Assembly: GCF_014650575.1 (NCBI RefSeq)
Contig: NZ_BMVF01000005.1
Span: 62,001 to 126,000, forward strand
DNA length: 64,000 bases
DNA from: Streptomyces naganishii JCM 4654
GTDB taxonomy: Bacteria > Actinomycetota > Actinomycetes > Streptomycetales > Streptomycetaceae
Reading direction: 5' to 3'
Both the position numbers and the translations under genes were made by a program. Shown in pieces: positions 1-9,424 of the stretch; the stretch's first letter is position 1, and every line of letters starts with the position of its first letter. Under the pieces are notes generated by a model. That model saw only the letters and a program-made list of their open reading frames with translations. It ran no database searches and was not told the origin of the DNA.

Positions 1-797
1 ACAACGGCGCCGGCAAGTCCACCCTCATCAAGATCATCTCGGGGCTGCACCAGCACTCCGAGGGCGAGTTCCTCGTGGACGGCGCCCCCGTGCGGTTCAG
101 CACCCCGCGCGAGGCCCTCGACAAGGGCATCGCCGCCGTCTACCAGGACCTCGCCACCGTGCCCCTCATGCCGGTGTGGCGCAACTTCTTCCTCGGCTCC
201 GAGATGACCAAGGGTCCCTGGCCCGTACGCCGTCTCGACATCGCCCGCATGAAGCGGACCGCGGACGAGGAGCTGCGCAACATGGGCATCGTCCTGGACG
301 ACCTGGAGCAGCCCATCGGCACTCTCTCGGGCGGCCAGCGGCAGTGCGTGGCGATCGCCCGCGCCGTCCACTTCGGCGCCCGCGTCCTCATCCTCGACGA
401 GCCCACCGCCGCCCTCGGCGTCAAGCAGTCCGGCGTGGTCCTCAAGTACATCGCCGCCGCCCGCGACCGCGGCCTCGGCGTCATCTTCATCACCCACAAC
501 CCCCACCACGCCTACATGGTCGGCGACCACTTCAGCGTGCTGCGCCTGGGCACCCTCGAACTGTCCGCCGACCGCAGCGAGGTGAGCCTCGAGGAGCTGA
601 CCAACCACATGGCGGGCGGCGCCGAACTGGCCGCCCTCAAGCACGAACTGGCCCAGGTACGGGGCGTCGACGTGGACGGGCTCCCCGAGGAGCGGGACCT
701 CACCGCGACCACGACCACGGCGCCCACCGCGCCCGCCGCGCCCGCCGAGAGCGCGACGTCCGCGGCCCCCGTACTACCGGCCCCGGAAGGGAAATGA
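1..797 (+). CDS. Sugar ABC transporter ATP-binding protein (5' truncated by window edge)
   Basis: The visible 264 residues begin inside the Walker A loop (NGAGKST), so the start lies upstream of the window. The ABC signature LSGGQRQ, Walker [12 protein letters not shown] and a switch histidine (FITHN) follow in order. This is a single ATPase domain, as in FrcA-type sugar importers, not the tandem RbsA type. The C-terminus runs into an Ala/Pro/Thr-rich tail. The IolE-like isomerase starts 4 nt after the stop, which suggests one operon for uptake and breakdown of a cyclitol or sugar. The substrate is inferred from context only. Confidence 0.9.
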   Translation, partial: NGAGKSTLIKIISGLHQHSEGEFLVDGAPVRFSTPREALDKGIAAVYQDLATVPLMPVWRNFFLGSEMTKGPWPVRRLDIARMKRTADEELRNMGIVLDDLEQPIGTLSGGQRQCVAIARAVHFGARVLILDEPTAALGVKQSGVVLKYIAAARDRGLGVIFITHNPHHAYMVGDHFSVLRLGTLELSADRSEVSLEELTNHMAGGAELAALKHELAQVRGVDVDGLPEERDLTATTTTAPTAPAAPAESATSAAPVLPAPEGK

Positions 798-801
798 CGA
801 C

Positions 802-1704
802 ATGACCCCTGTGCTGGACCGCATCCGGGTCGGCTCCGCCCCCGACTCCTGGGGCGTGTGGTTCCCCGACGACCCCCGGCAGGTCCCCTGGGAACGCTTC
901 CTCGACGAGGTCGCCGAGGCCGGCTACTCCTGGATCGAGCTCGGCCCCTACGGCTACCTGCCCACCGACCCCGCCCGCCTCACCGACGAGGTGGACCGGC
1001 GCGGCCTGAAGGTCTCCGCGGGCACGGTCTTCACCGGCCTGCACCGCGGCCCCGCCGTATGGGAGTCCACCTGGGCCCACGTCAGCCAGGTCGCCGCGCT
1101 CACTCAGGCCATGGGCGCCCGGCACCTCGTCGTCATCCCCTCCTTCTGGCGCGACGACAAGACCGCCGAGATCCTCGAACCGCCGGAGCTGACCGCCGAG
1201 CAGTGGGCCCACCTGACCAAGGGCATGGAACGGCTCGGCCACGAGGTCAAGGAGACGTACGGCCTCGACATCGTCGTCCACCCGCACGCCGACACCCACG
1301 TCGACACCGAGGCGCACGTCGAGCGCTTCCTGGACTCCACCGACTCCGAGCTGGTCAACCTGTGCCTGGACACCGGGCACTACGCCTACTGCGGCGGCGA
1401 CAGCGTCAAGCTGATCGAGACCTACGGCGAGCGCATCGGCTACCTGCACCTCAAGCAGGTCGACCCGGCGATCCTCGCCGACGTGGTCGCCGGCCAGGTC
1501 CCGTTCGGGCCGGCCGTCGCGCGCGGCGTGATGTGCGAGCCGCCGGCGGGCGTACCCGAGCTCGGGCCGGTCCTCACGGCCGCGCAGAAACTGGGCGTGG
1601 ACCTGTTCGCGATCGTCGAGCAGGACATGTACCCGTGCGACCCGGACAAGCCGCTGCCGATCGCGGTGCGCACCCGCAGGTTCCTGCGCTCCTGCGGCGC
1701 CTGA
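802..1704 (+). CDS. IolE-like sugar phosphate isomerase/epimerase (TIM barrel)
   Basis: The 300-residue protein fits the xylose-isomerase-like TIM-barrel family that includes inosose dehydratase IolE. The N-terminal GSAPDSWGVWF and the WIELGPYGYLP segment resemble IolE. Metal-ligand-like motifs include DIVVHPHADTHV, LCLDTGHYAYCGGD and LHLKQVD, and an acidic FAIVEQDMYP lies near the end. It sits 4 nt behind a sugar ABC ATPase and near a Gfo/Idh dehydrogenase of inositol-dehydrogenase type, so a cyclitol pathway step is likely. The exact reaction (dehydratase or epimerase) cannot be fixed from sequence. Confidence 0.85.
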   Translation: MTPVLDRIRVGSAPDSWGVWFPDDPRQVPWERFLDEVAEAGYSWIELGPYGYLPTDPARLTDEVDRRGLKVSAGTVFTGLHRGPAVWESTWAHVSQVAALTQAMGARHLVVIPSFWRDDKTAEILEPPELTAEQWAHLTKGMERLGHEVKETYGLDIVVHPHADTHVDTEAHVERFLDSTDSELVNLCLDTGHYAYCGGDSVKLIETYGERIGYLHLKQVDPAILADVVAGQVPFGPAVARGVMCEPPAGVPELGPVLTAAQKLGVDLFAIVEQDMYPCDPDKPLPIAVRTRRFLRSCGA

Positions 1705-1944
1705 CGCGACCCCCGCCTTCCTGGGCGGCGCCCGGCGGGCACCGGCCCGTGTCCGCGCCGGTGGACACCTGCCCGGGCCGCGCCGCTGGGTGGCCGCCCG
1801 GTGCCGGGCGGCACAGGCGTCGCGCCCGCGGTGCCCGGTCGTGACCTTGCCGCGCTACAGTCGGCCTGGTACGGGATCCGAGCGCCACCTCCCGCGCCCG
1901 TCGCCAGGGGCGCCGCGTCCGCCACGTCCTCGACGGGGAGCCGC

Positions 1945-2550
1945 ATGAGCACACCGCGTGACCTGATGATCACCGCCCTGGACGTGGCGCCGAGCCGGCC
2001 GCTGGAGCGCGGCGACCTGTCGCTCGCGCTGGCCGGGGCGGAGGCGTACGACATGCTGCGCGCCGAGGTGATCGGGCTGGACGGCGAGCGGATCGTGCCC
2101 CGGCCGGGGACCGGGCTCGGCGACCGGCTGCTGGACGAGGCCGCGGCCTCGCTGGTCGGCCAGGTGCCCTACGAGTCCCTGGAGGACTGGCTGTGGCGGC
2201 GCGGCCAGGGCCTGGCGCCGGCGTACATGGCCGAGCTGGAGCAGGAGGGCGGCGTCACCTGGGAGCGCAGCCGCTGGCTGCCGTTCCGCGGCGGGCGGGC
2301 GGTCCTGGCCGACACGCAGGAGCGACGGCGGGCGGCCTACCGGTGGGCCGCCGACGAGCCCGTGCTGCTGACCCTGGCGGCGGCCGTCGGCATCCGTGAC
2401 GAGCCCACGGCGTGGGACCCGCCGATCACCGACGAAGCCGTGCTGACGGTACTGGCCGCCGTCCACGACGCCGTCATGGAACTGGAGGCGGTGCGCCAGC
2501 GGCGCGCCATCGAAGACGCCGCCTTCGCCAACGTCTGGCGCGGCGCCTAG
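1945..2550 (+). CDS. GPP34 (GOLPH3-like) family phosphoprotein
   Basis: This is a 201-residue helical protein with the GPP34/GOLPH3 pattern: an N-terminal LMITALDV...GDLSLALAGAEAYDM stretch, then EVIGLDGERIVP, then a long helical half. In eukaryotes the family binds phosphatidylinositol-4-phosphate on Golgi membranes. In Streptomyces many paralogues of unknown role exist. The ATG at 1945 is chosen because a GGGGAG ribosome site lies just upstream, while the frame extends further 5' without one. It stands alone between the isomerase and a secreted hydrolase. The family call is fairly sure and the function unknown. Confidence 0.75.
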   Translation: MSTPRDLMITALDVAPSRPLERGDLSLALAGAEAYDMLRAEVIGLDGERIVPRPGTGLGDRLLDEAAASLVGQVPYESLEDWLWRRGQGLAPAYMAELEQEGGVTWERSRWLPFRGGRAVLADTQERRRAAYRWAADEPVLLTLAAAVGIRDEPTAWDPPITDEAVLTVLAAVHDAVMELEAVRQRRAIEDAAFANVWRGA

Positions 2551-2797
2551 CCCCAAGGGGCCGGCCCGCCTTCCCACTCGTACGTCTTCGTACGTCGCCG
2601 CTGCCGTCGTGGTCGGCAGGCGGTGGGGGAGGGGGCCTCCTATCCTGAGGAGGCGGGAGCTGGGGTTCGCGGTACGCGGGCGCCGCCCGCTTCGTGGCCG
2701 ACCGGTCGTCCGGCGTCCCCCTCGGCGGGGCGCTGTGTGGTGCCGTCGTCGCCGGTGGCGGGTCACGGCTCCGTACTCGGGCGTTGGGAGTCGGCAC

Positions 2798-4081
2798 ATG
2801 ACGCACGCGTGCTCAAGGCTGTGCCGTTCGGCCGTCACCGCGACCGCCGCGGGGATGCTCATGGTGCCGGTCGCGGCGACCGGCGCCGCCGCCGGCACCG
2901 GTGCCCCCGGCGGTCTCGTCACCGCGGGGCCGGTGACGGCACCGCCCGGCGCGTCCCGGTCGTCCGGCTCGCCGCCCTCGCCCTCCCCCGACGTCCGCAC
3001 CCTCGACGCGGCGGTCACCCGGCAGCTCGACGAGGCCGTGCGGCGTGTCATGCGGCAGGCCGGCGTGCCCGGAGTCACGGTCGGGCTGTGGGCACCCGGC
3101 CGGGGCCAGTACGTGAAGTCCTTCGGCGTCGCCGACATGAGCAGCGGGCGCAAGATGTCCCCGGACCTGTTCATGCGGATCGGCAGCGAGACCAAGACCT
3201 TCACCGTGACCGCGCTGCTGCAACTGGCCGACCAGCACAAGGTGGGCCTCGACGACCCCATCGGCAAGTACGTCGACGGCGTACCGAACGGCGAGAGGAT
3301 CACCCTGCGCGACCTGGCCGGCATGCGCAGCGGGCTGTTCAACTACTCGGCCGACGACGGCTTCTACAAGGCCCTGACCTCCGACCCGCGACGAAGATTC
3401 ACCCCGCGGCAGCTCCTCGGCTACGCCTTCCGGCACCCCGTACTCTTCCCGCCGGGTGCGAAGTTCTACTACTGCAACACCAACCTCATCCTGCTCGGCC
3501 TGGTCGTCGAGAAGACGAGCGGCCAGTCGCTCGCCGACTACATCCACGCCCACGTCCTCGCCCCCGCCGGCATGGAGCACACCTCCTTCCCCGCCGGCAC
3601 CGAGTTCCCCCGGCCGCACGCGCAGGGCTACACCAACCAGACCGCGAACGGCAGGGTCGCCGCCACCGCCGGCTGGAGCAGCTCCTGGGCCTGGGCCGCC
3701 GGCGCGATGGTCTCCACCCTGGACGACCTGCGCACCTGGGCCCGCACCGTCGCCACCGGCGTCTTCCCCGACGGCAGGAGGATGGTCGGCCCGGCCATGC
3801 AGAAGCAGCGCCTCACCACCCCGCCCACCGCGGTCCCCGGCGCCGGCTACGGCCTCGGCATCTTCGACGTCCAGGGCTGGATCGGCCACAACGGCTCCAT
3901 CCCGGGCTACGAGTCGCTCACCGTCCACCTGCCCTCCGCCCGCACCACCCTCGTCGTCCTGCTGAACACCGACATCGACCACAAGGGCAGCGAACCCAGC
4001 ACCCTCTTCGGCGAGGCCATCACGAAGATCGTCACACCGCGCCACGTGTTCGACCTGCCCGCCGAGCCGACCGCGAGATGA
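2798..4081 (+). CDS. Secreted serine hydrolase (beta-lactamase/D-Ala-D-Ala carboxypeptidase family)
   Basis: The 427-residue protein starts with a likely export signal (Arg/Ser-rich start, then an Ala/Gly-rich hydrophobic core to about residue 38) and a Pro/Ser linker. The class C beta-lactamase/DD-peptidase fold shows all three active-site motifs: Ser130-Glu-Thr-Lys133, Tyr225-Cys-Asn227 and His364-Asn-Gly366. The expected role is cleavage of D-Ala-D-Ala or related ester/amide bonds outside the cell. True beta-lactamase activity is not implied. The start at 2798 is favoured because the signal begins there, although no strong ribosome site precedes it. No operon partner is evident. Confidence 0.88.
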   Translation: MTHACSRLCRSAVTATAAGMLMVPVAATGAAAGTGAPGGLVTAGPVTAPPGASRSSGSPPSPSPDVRTLDAAVTRQLDEAVRRVMRQAGVPGVTVGLWAPGRGQYVKSFGVADMSSGRKMSPDLFMRIGSETKTFTVTALLQLADQHKVGLDDPIGKYVDGVPNGERITLRDLAGMRSGLFNYSADDGFYKALTSDPRRRFTPRQLLGYAFRHPVLFPPGAKFYYCNTNLILLGLVVEKTSGQSLADYIHAHVLAPAGMEHTSFPAGTEFPRPHAQGYTNQTANGRVAATAGWSSSWAWAAGAMVSTLDDLRTWARTVATGVFPDGRRMVGPAMQKQRLTTPPTAVPGAGYGLGIFDVQGWIGHNGSIPGYESLTVHLPSARTTLVVLLNTDIDHKGSEPSTLFGEAITKIVTPRHVFDLPAEPTAR

Positions 4082-4107
4082 TCCCCGGCCCCTCCGCCAC
4101 GGGTCCC

Positions 4108-4113
4108 TAGACT
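4108..4113 (+). promoter_or_regulatory. -10 element (TAGACT) of a leaderless promoter for the NhaA-DsbA gene
   Basis: TAGACT matches TAnnnT and ends exactly 7 nt before the GTG at 4121. This is the spacing at which transcription would begin on the start codon. No Shine-Dalgarno sequence lies between them. No convincing -35 is seen. Confidence 0.5.
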
Positions 4114-4120
4114 GAACCTC

Positions 4121-6040
4121 GTGTCCCAGGCCCACACCCCCGTGCCGGCCGACGACCGGCCCATGACCGGCACGACCGCCTGCACGGCCGCCGCGCGCAG
4201 CCCGCTGCGCACCTTCCTGCGGACCGAGACGGGCAGCGCCGCCGTCCTGCTCGCGGCCGCGGCCGCCGCACTGGTGTGGGCCAACGTCTCACCCGGCGGC
4301 TACGAGTCCTTCTGGCACACCCACGTGAGCCTCAGCGCCGGGCGCACCGGCGTCTCCCTGACCTTGCGCGAGTGGGTCAACAGCGGGCTGATGACGCTGT
4401 TCTTCTTCGTCGTCGGACTCGAGGCCCGCCGCGAGTTCGACATCGGCGAACTGCGCGAGCGCCGGCGCCTCGCGCTCTCCGCGATCGCCGGGGTCAGCGG
4501 CATGGCCGTACCCGTGGCGATCTACCTCGCCCTCAACGCCGGGCACGCCTCCGCGCAGGGCTGGGGCGCCGCCATGTCCACCGACACCGCCTTCGCGCTC
4601 GGCTTCCTCGCCGTCTTCGGCTCCCGGCTGCCCGGCGGGCTGCGCGTGTTCGTCCTCGGCGTCGCCGTCGCCGACGACTTCCTCGCCCTGGCTGTCATCG
4701 CCTTCGCCTACAGCAGCACCCTCTACGTCCCCGCCCTGCTCACCGCGCTCGGCGTCCTCGCCGTCCTCCTCGCCATGCGCGCGGCCGGCGTGCGCATCTC
4801 CGCCGTCTACCTGCTGCCCGCCGTCGCCCTGTGGGGAGCCCTGCTGCGCTCCGGCGTGGACCCGGTGGTCAGCGGCCTCGTCATGGGCCTGCTCACCTAC
4901 GCCCACCCCGCCCAGCGGCACGCCCTGGAACGCGCGAGCCGGCTCTTCCGCCGCTACCGCGAGCAGCCCACCCCCGAACTGGAACGCACCCTGCGCCGGG
5001 GCCTGGCCTCCACGCTCTCGCCCAACGAGCGGCTCCAGCGCATGTTCCACCCCTGGACCAGCCATGTGATCGTGCCGCTGTTCGCCCTCGCCAACGCCGG
5101 ACTCACGGTGAGCGCGGCCCGGCTCGCCGACGCCTTCACCTCGCCCGTCACCCTCGGGATCCTGCTCGGCCTCGTCCTCGGCAAGCCCATCGGCATCGTC
5201 GGCTCCACGTGGCTCGCCTCCCGGCTCAGCCGGGGCCGGCTGCGCCCGCCGATCGGCTGGGGCGCCATCGTCGCGGGCGGCGGCCTGGCCGGGGTGGGCT
5301 TCACCGTGTCCCTGCTGATCGCCACGCTCGCCTTCCGCGGGGCCCGGCTGGAGGAGGCGAAGATCGGCATCCTCTCCGCCGTGCTGTGCTCCTTCCTCGT
5401 GACCTGGCTGGTGACGCGGGTGCTCGCGCTGCTGCCGCCGCGCCGCCGCGCCCGCGCCCTGCTGGGCACCGGCGACGTCATCGTCGACCTCAGCGAGCCC
5501 GTCGACGTGGCCCGCGACCACATCCGCGGCCCGCTCGACGCACCGGTCACCCTCGTCGAGTACGGCGACTACGAGTGCCCGTACTGCGGACTGGCCGAGC
5601 CCGTCGTACGCGAACTGCTCGCCGAGTTCGGCGACGACGTGCGCTACGTCTGGCGGCACCTGCCGCTGACCGACGTCCACCCCAGCGCGCAGCTCGCCGC
5701 CGAGGCCGCGGAGGCCGCCGCACGCCAGGGCCGCTACTGGGAGATGCACGACATCCTCATCAGCCACCAGGGCGACCTGCGCGCCAAGGACCTGCTGCGC
5801 TACGCCGCACAGGTGGGCCTCGACATGGAACGCTTCCGCCGGGACCTGCGCGACCGCGCGGGCGCGGAGCGGGTCGCCGAGGACGTCGAGTCGGCCGACC
5901 TGAGCGACGTCTCGGGCACCCCCACCTTCTTCGTCAACGGCCGCCGCCACCACGGCGCGTACGACATCGGCACCCTCTCGGCAGCGGTCCGCACCGCTCG
6001 CGAGCGGGCCGCCCTCGCCGGCGCGTCCCCGCGCGGCTGA
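4121..6040 (+). CDS. nhaA: Na+/H+ antiporter NhaA fused to a DsbA-type thioredoxin domain
   Basis: Residues about 15-445 are an NhaA antiporter, with multiple membrane spans, [13 protein letters not shown] near the start, [11 protein letters not shown] and the paired acidic motif [14 protein letters not shown]. Residues about 460-625 are a DsbA/thioredoxin-like domain with a Cys486-Pro-Tyr-Cys489 active site and the cis-Pro segment [10 protein letters not shown]. NhaA alone is usually about 390 residues, so the 639-residue length reflects the fusion, which is known in actinobacteria. The thiol domain may protect or sense redox state next to the antiporter; that role is inference. GTG is the start, apparently leaderless. 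Confidence 0.93.
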   Translation: MSQAHTPVPADDRPMTGTTACTAAARSPLRTFLRTETGSAAVLLAAAAAALVWANVSPGGYESFWHTHVSLSAGRTGVSLTLREWVNSGLMTLFFFVVGLEARREFDIGELRERRRLALSAIAGVSGMAVPVAIYLALNAGHASAQGWGAAMSTDTAFALGFLAVFGSRLPGGLRVFVLGVAVADDFLALAVIAFAYSSTLYVPALLTALGVLAVLLAMRAAGVRISAVYLLPAVALWGALLRSGVDPVVSGLVMGLLTYAHPAQRHALERASRLFRRYREQPTPELERTLRRGLASTLSPNERLQRMFHPWTSHVIVPLFALANAGLTVSAARLADAFTSPVTLGILLGLVLGKPIGIVGSTWLASRLSRGRLRPPIGWGAIVAGGGLAGVGFTVSLLIATLAFRGARLEEAKIGILSAVLCSFLVTWLVTRVLALLPPRRRARALLGTGDVIVDLSEPVDVARDHIRGPLDAPVTLVEYGDYECPYCGLAEPVVRELLAEFGDDVRYVWRHLPLTDVHPSAQLAAEAAEAAARQGRYWEMHDILISHQGDLRAKDLLRYAAQVGLDMERFRRDLRDRAGAERVAEDVESADLSDVSGTPTFFVNGRRHHGAYDIGTLSAAVRTARERAALAGASPRG

Positions 6041-6097
6041 CGACGGGCCCGGCTCACGGCTGAGGACGGCTGACGACGGGCGGCGCCCGCGCCTGCC

Positions 6098-6141
6098 CCG
6101 ACCCGGCCGGTCCGTGTCACCGCTTCGACCGGCCGGGTCGG
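6098..6141. terminator. Bidirectional terminator hairpin
   Basis: Perfect 15-bp inverted repeat (left arm CCGACCCGGCCGGTC, right arm GACCGGCCGGGTCGG) with a 14-nt loop. It lies between the convergent NhaA-fusion and Gfo/Idh genes, so it can serve both. Confidence 0.8.
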
Positions 6142-6167
6142 TCTCTGTCACCGCCCCGACCAACCCG

Positions 6168-7172
6168 TCAGTTCGTGCGGACCTCCGCCACGCGCACCGG
6201 GCGGTGCTCGTGCAGCGACAGCGTGCACGCCTCCGCGATCCACCCGGCCTCCAGCGCGTCCGCGACCGTGCACGGCGAGGGCAGCCTGCCCGCCACCACC
6301 TCGGTGAACGCGCTCAGTTCGGCGCGGTAGGCGGCGGTGAACCGGTCCATGAAGAAGTCGTGCGGGGTCCCGCCCGGGAAGGTCACCCCCGGTTCGACCG
6401 AGCGCAGAGGCAGCTTGTCGTCCAGGCCGACCGCGATCGAGTCGGCGAAGCCGTGCAGCTCCATGCGCACGTCGTAACCCCGGGCGTTGTGGCGGCTGTT
6501 GGACACCACCGCGATCGTGCCGTCATCCAGGGTGAGGACCGCGCCGGTGGTGTCGGCGTCACCCGCCTCCCGGATGTAGTCGGCGCCCCGGTTGCCGCCG
6601 ACGGCGTACACCTCGGTCACCTCATGTCCGGTCACCCAGCGGATGACGTCGAAGTCGTGCACCGAGCAGTCCCGGAAGATGCCTCCCGAGGCGGCGACGT
6701 ACGCGGCCGGCGGCGGGGCCGGGTCCAGTGTGGTGCACCGTACGGTGTGCAGCCGGCCGAGCTCACCGGCGCGCACGGCGGCACGGGCGGCCGCGAAACC
6801 GGCGTCGAAGCGGCGGTTGAACCCGATCTGCACGGGCACCTCGTGCTCCCGTACCGCCTTGAGCACCTCGACGCCCTCCGCCATGGTGCGCGCCACCGGC
6901 TTCTCGCAGAAGACCGGGACGCCCGCCTCGACGGCGGCGAGGATCAGTGCGGGGTGGGCGTCGGTCGCGGCGGCCACGACGACGCCGTCGACGCCGGCGG
7001 CCAGCGCGGCCTCGGGCGAGTCGGCGACCTCGGCCCCGAACCGCTCGGCGGCCGCCTTGGCGGCGTCCGCGAACGGGTCGGCGACGACGAGCGAGGTGAC
7101 CGCGTCGAGTCCGGACAGGGTCTCGGCGTGGAAGGCGCCGATACGGCCGAGGCCGAGGATTGCGATGCGCAT
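6168..7172 (-). CDS. Gfo/Idh/MocA dehydrogenase, inositol 2-dehydrogenase-like
   Basis: This is a 334-residue oxidoreductase with the N-terminal NAD(P)-binding pattern ILGLGRIG, the family hallmark CEKPVA (catalytic Lys) and the C-terminal-domain signature DCSVHDFDVIRWVTG, which contains the Asp-x-x-x-His type pair. This fits IolG-like myo-inositol or scyllo-inositol dehydrogenases. It is the third gene of a leftward set with an SDR and a PhyH oxygenase. A 97-nt gap with a duplicated 21-bp repeat separates it from the SDR. Substrate identity is inferred from family and from the IolE-like and sugar ABC genes nearby. Confidence 0.88.
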   Translation of the reverse strand: MRIAILGLGRIGAFHAETLSGLDAVTSLVVADPFADAAKAAAERFGAEVADSPEAALAAGVDGVVVAAATDAHPALILAAVEAGVPVFCEKPVARTMAEGVEVLKAVREHEVPVQIGFNRRFDAGFAAARAAVRAGELGRLHTVRCTTLDPAPPPAAYVAASGGIFRDCSVHDFDVIRWVTGHEVTEVYAVGGNRGADYIREAGDADTTGAVLTLDDGTIAVVSNSRHNARGYDVRMELHGFADSIAVGLDDKLPLRSVEPGVTFPGGTPHDFFMDRFTAAYRAELSAFTEVVAGRLPSPCTVADALEAGWIAEACTLSLHEHRPVRVAEVRTN

Positions 7173-7196
7173 GGGCGTTACTGCTCCTGAGTGTGG

Positions 7197-7240
7197 TGCG
7201 GTGCGTGCGGTGCGGTGCCTGCGGTGCGTGCGGTGCGGTG
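7197..7240. repeat. Duplicated 21-bp GC-rich direct repeat
   Basis: A 21-bp unit beginning TGCGGTGCGTGCGG occurs at 7197-7217 and again at 7220-7240, separated by two bases. It lies between the SDR and Gfo/Idh genes. It is built of GTGCG/GCGGT submotifs, so replication slippage is the simplest origin. Confidence 0.8.
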
Positions 7241-7269
7241 TACGGGGGCGCGTTGGGGCGGGTGCCGGG

Positions 7270-8058
7270 TCAGTCGAGGCCGCCGAGGACGTTCTGGTCC
7301 CAGTCGATCACCGAGCCGGTGACCACCCCGGACCGCTCGGACAGCAGCAGCACCACGAAGTCGGCGATCTCGTCCGGTTGGCCGAGCCGGCCCATCGGCA
7401 GCCGCGCGGCGGCCTGTTCGCGCCAGTCGTCCCCGGCGCCGTGGAAGGCGCGCTGGGTGGCGTCCTCGCCCTCGGTGGCGGTCCAGCCGATGTTGAGGCC
7501 GTTGATCCGGATGCGGTCGAAGCGGTGCGCGTGCGCGGCGTTGCGGGTCAGGCCGGCGAGCCCGGCCTTGGCGGCGACGTACGGCGCGAGGAAGGGCTGT
7601 CCGCCGTGCGCGGAGGAGGTGATGATGTTGACGATCGTGCCGGGCGCCTTCCGGGCCAGCATGTCCGCCACCGCCGCCTGCATCGCGAAGAACGGCCCCT
7701 TGAGGTTCACAGCGACATGCGCGTCGAACAGCTCGGGCGTGGTGTCCAGCAGGGTGCCGCGCGAGGTCAGGCCCGCCGAGTTCACCAGGCAGTCGATCCG
7801 CCCGTACGCCGAGACCACCTCGGCCACCGCACCCTTGGCCTGTCCGGCGTCGGCGAGGTCGGCGCGTACGAACACCGCCTTGCCCCCGGCGGCCGTCAGC
7901 TCGGCCACCAGCGCCTCGCCGGCCTCCGGCCGCCGTCCCGTCACGGCGACCACGGCGGCGCCCGCGCCGGCGGCGGCCCGCGCGATCGCCGCCCCGACGC
8001 CTTGCGTGCCGCCGTTGACGAGGACCACCTTGTCCTCGAGAAGTCCCCTCGGTCCCAT
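7270..8058 (-). CDS. SDR family NAD(P)-dependent oxidoreductase
   Basis: This is a 262-residue classical short-chain dehydrogenase. It has the Rossmann motif NGGTQGVG near the N-terminus, Ser in IITSSAHGG, and catalytic Tyr/Lys in PYVAAKAGLAG. The start at 8058 is chosen over an upstream ATG because AGGGGA precedes it at good spacing. It lies between the PhyH gene (53 nt upstream) and the Gfo/Idh gene, all leftward, so it is probably a polyol or keto-sugar dehydrogenase of the same pathway. The final step and cofactor preference cannot be read from sequence alone. Confidence 0.88.
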   Translation of the reverse strand: MGPRGLLEDKVVLVNGGTQGVGAAIARAAAGAGAAVVAVTGRRPEAGEALVAELTAAGGKAVFVRADLADAGQAKGAVAEVVSAYGRIDCLVNSAGLTSRGTLLDTTPELFDAHVAVNLKGPFFAMQAAVADMLARKAPGTIVNIITSSAHGGQPFLAPYVAAKAGLAGLTRNAAHAHRFDRIRINGLNIGWTATEGEDATQRAFHGAGDDWREQAAARLPMGRLGQPDEIADFVVLLLSERSGVVTGSVIDWDQNVLGGLD

Positions 8059-8110
8059 GGAGTCCCCTGTCCTGTCGTGCCTGCCGTGTGCCGTCATCAG
8101 GGCCGTGCCC

Positions 8111-9286
8111 TCAGCTCTCGCGCCGCGCCGCGCCCGCCCGCAGCTCGGCGCGGAGCCGGTCCGGCGCCCACTCCTCGCGCAGCGCCCGGCGCACGAGGTC
8201 CGCCTGCGAGGGCGGGGCCATGCCGTCGACCGGCGGGTCCCGGTCGAGGTTGGTGGGAAAGGGGTAGCCCTCCGCGCAGACGGCGACGACGTTCTCCAGC
8301 CGTGCGGCGCCGGCGCCCTCGGCCCGCCGCTCGAGCAGCACCGGGTAGACGGCGTTCACCACGGCCTCGCGGTCCACGGTCTCCATCGCGCGCCCGAAGG
8401 CGGAGGAGATCTGGAGCAGATTGGCCATGCGCCGCACGTCCGCCGACCGGTTCGTCCCGGCCGCGTGGAACAGCGCCGGGTTGAAGAAGGCGGCGTCGCC
8501 CTTGGCCAGCGGCAGCTGCACGTGGTGCGCGTCGAAGTACGCCTGGAACGCGGGCAGTCGCCAGGCGAGGTAACCCGGCTCGTAGGTCTGCGAGTAGGGC
8601 AGGTACATGGTCGGCCCGGACTCCACCGGCATGTCGCAGTGGGCGACCGCGCCCTGGAGGGTGAGCACCGGGGAGAGGCGGTGCACGTGCGCCGGGTAGG
8701 CGGCGGCGGCCTCGGCACTGAGGAAGCCGAGGTGGTAGTCGCGGTGCGCGGTCTGGGCGGCGCCGCCGGGGTTGACGACGTTGACCTGGGAGGTGACCTG
8801 GTAGCCGGGGCCCAGCCAGGCCTCGGCTACCAGCGCGAGCACGTCGTTGGCGTAGTACGCGGCGAAGGCGTCCGGGTCGTGCAGGGCGGCCTTCTCCAGC
8901 GCGTTCCACACCCGGTCGTTGGCGCCCGGCGGGGCGAAGTGGTCGCCGGCGCCCGCTCCCGAAACGCGCTGCGCGGCGATCAGCGCCTCGAACACGGCCG
9001 TGGCCCGGTCGACGACCTCCGGGTCGGGGAAGGCGCCCCGGACGACCACGATGCCGGGGCCGGCGGTGAGGGCGTGGACCAGTTCCTCCCGCACGCCGTC
9101 GCGGTCGGCCGCCGTGAGCCGTCCGGCGTCGTAGACCAGGACGTTCCGCTCGACCGCCGAGGCGTGCGGGTAGCCGGCCGGGTCCGTGGTCCGCTCGACG
9201 AGGGCGCGGAAGTCGTCGAGGTCGCAGTCCCGCTCGGACAGGCGGACGCGGGGGAGCGCTGAGGTGAAGGCGGGGGTGGAGGACAT
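8111..9286 (-). CDS. Phytanoyl-CoA dioxygenase (PhyH) family protein
   Basis: The 391-residue protein fits the PhyH family of Fe(II)/2-oxoglutarate-dependent oxygenases. HRDYHLGF gives the His-x-Asp metal pair, and the third His is probably in FNPALFHAAGTNRS, with Arg for 2-oxoglutarate shortly after. The start at 9286 has AAGGACG upstream; a longer frame lacks such a site. It is the first gene of the leftward trio (PhyH, SDR, Gfo/Idh) facing a LacI regulator. An oxygenase in a sugar or cyclitol operon suggests hydroxylation or oxidative removal of a substituent; the actual substrate is unknown. Confidence 0.83.
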   Translation of the reverse strand: MSSTPAFTSALPRVRLSERDCDLDDFRALVERTTDPAGYPHASAVERNVLVYDAGRLTAADRDGVREELVHALTAGPGIVVVRGAFPDPEVVDRATAVFEALIAAQRVSGAGAGDHFAPPGANDRVWNALEKAALHDPDAFAAYYANDVLALVAEAWLGPGYQVTSQVNVVNPGGAAQTAHRDYHLGFLSAEAAAAYPAHVHRLSPVLTLQGAVAHCDMPVESGPTMYLPYSQTYEPGYLAWRLPAFQAYFDAHHVQLPLAKGDAAFFNPALFHAAGTNRSADVRRMANLLQISSAFGRAMETVDREAVVNAVYPVLLERRAEGAGAARLENVVAVCAEGYPFPTNLDRDPPVDGMAPPSQADLVRRALREEWAPDRLRAELRAGAARRES

Positions 9287-9361
9287 CCTCGTCCTTTCGG
9301 TCGCGTAGGGCCCTCGCATCGGGCCCTTTCCGTCGCACGGGGCGACGCGGCTCTGTCATTC

Positions 9362-9373
9362 TTGTCCTGACAA
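9362..9373. promoter_or_regulatory. Candidate operator palindrome for the LacI regulator
   Basis: TTGTCCTGACAA consists of half-sites TTGTC and GACAA around a 2-nt centre. It lies in the 138-nt gap between the divergent PhyH operon and the lacI-type gene, about 52 nt before the regulator start. This position suits a site controlling both directions. Confidence 0.5.
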
Positions 9374-9424
9374 ACACCTCGAACAACCAGCAGTCACCCA
9401 TCAAAAACCCCTCAAGGAGCCCGC

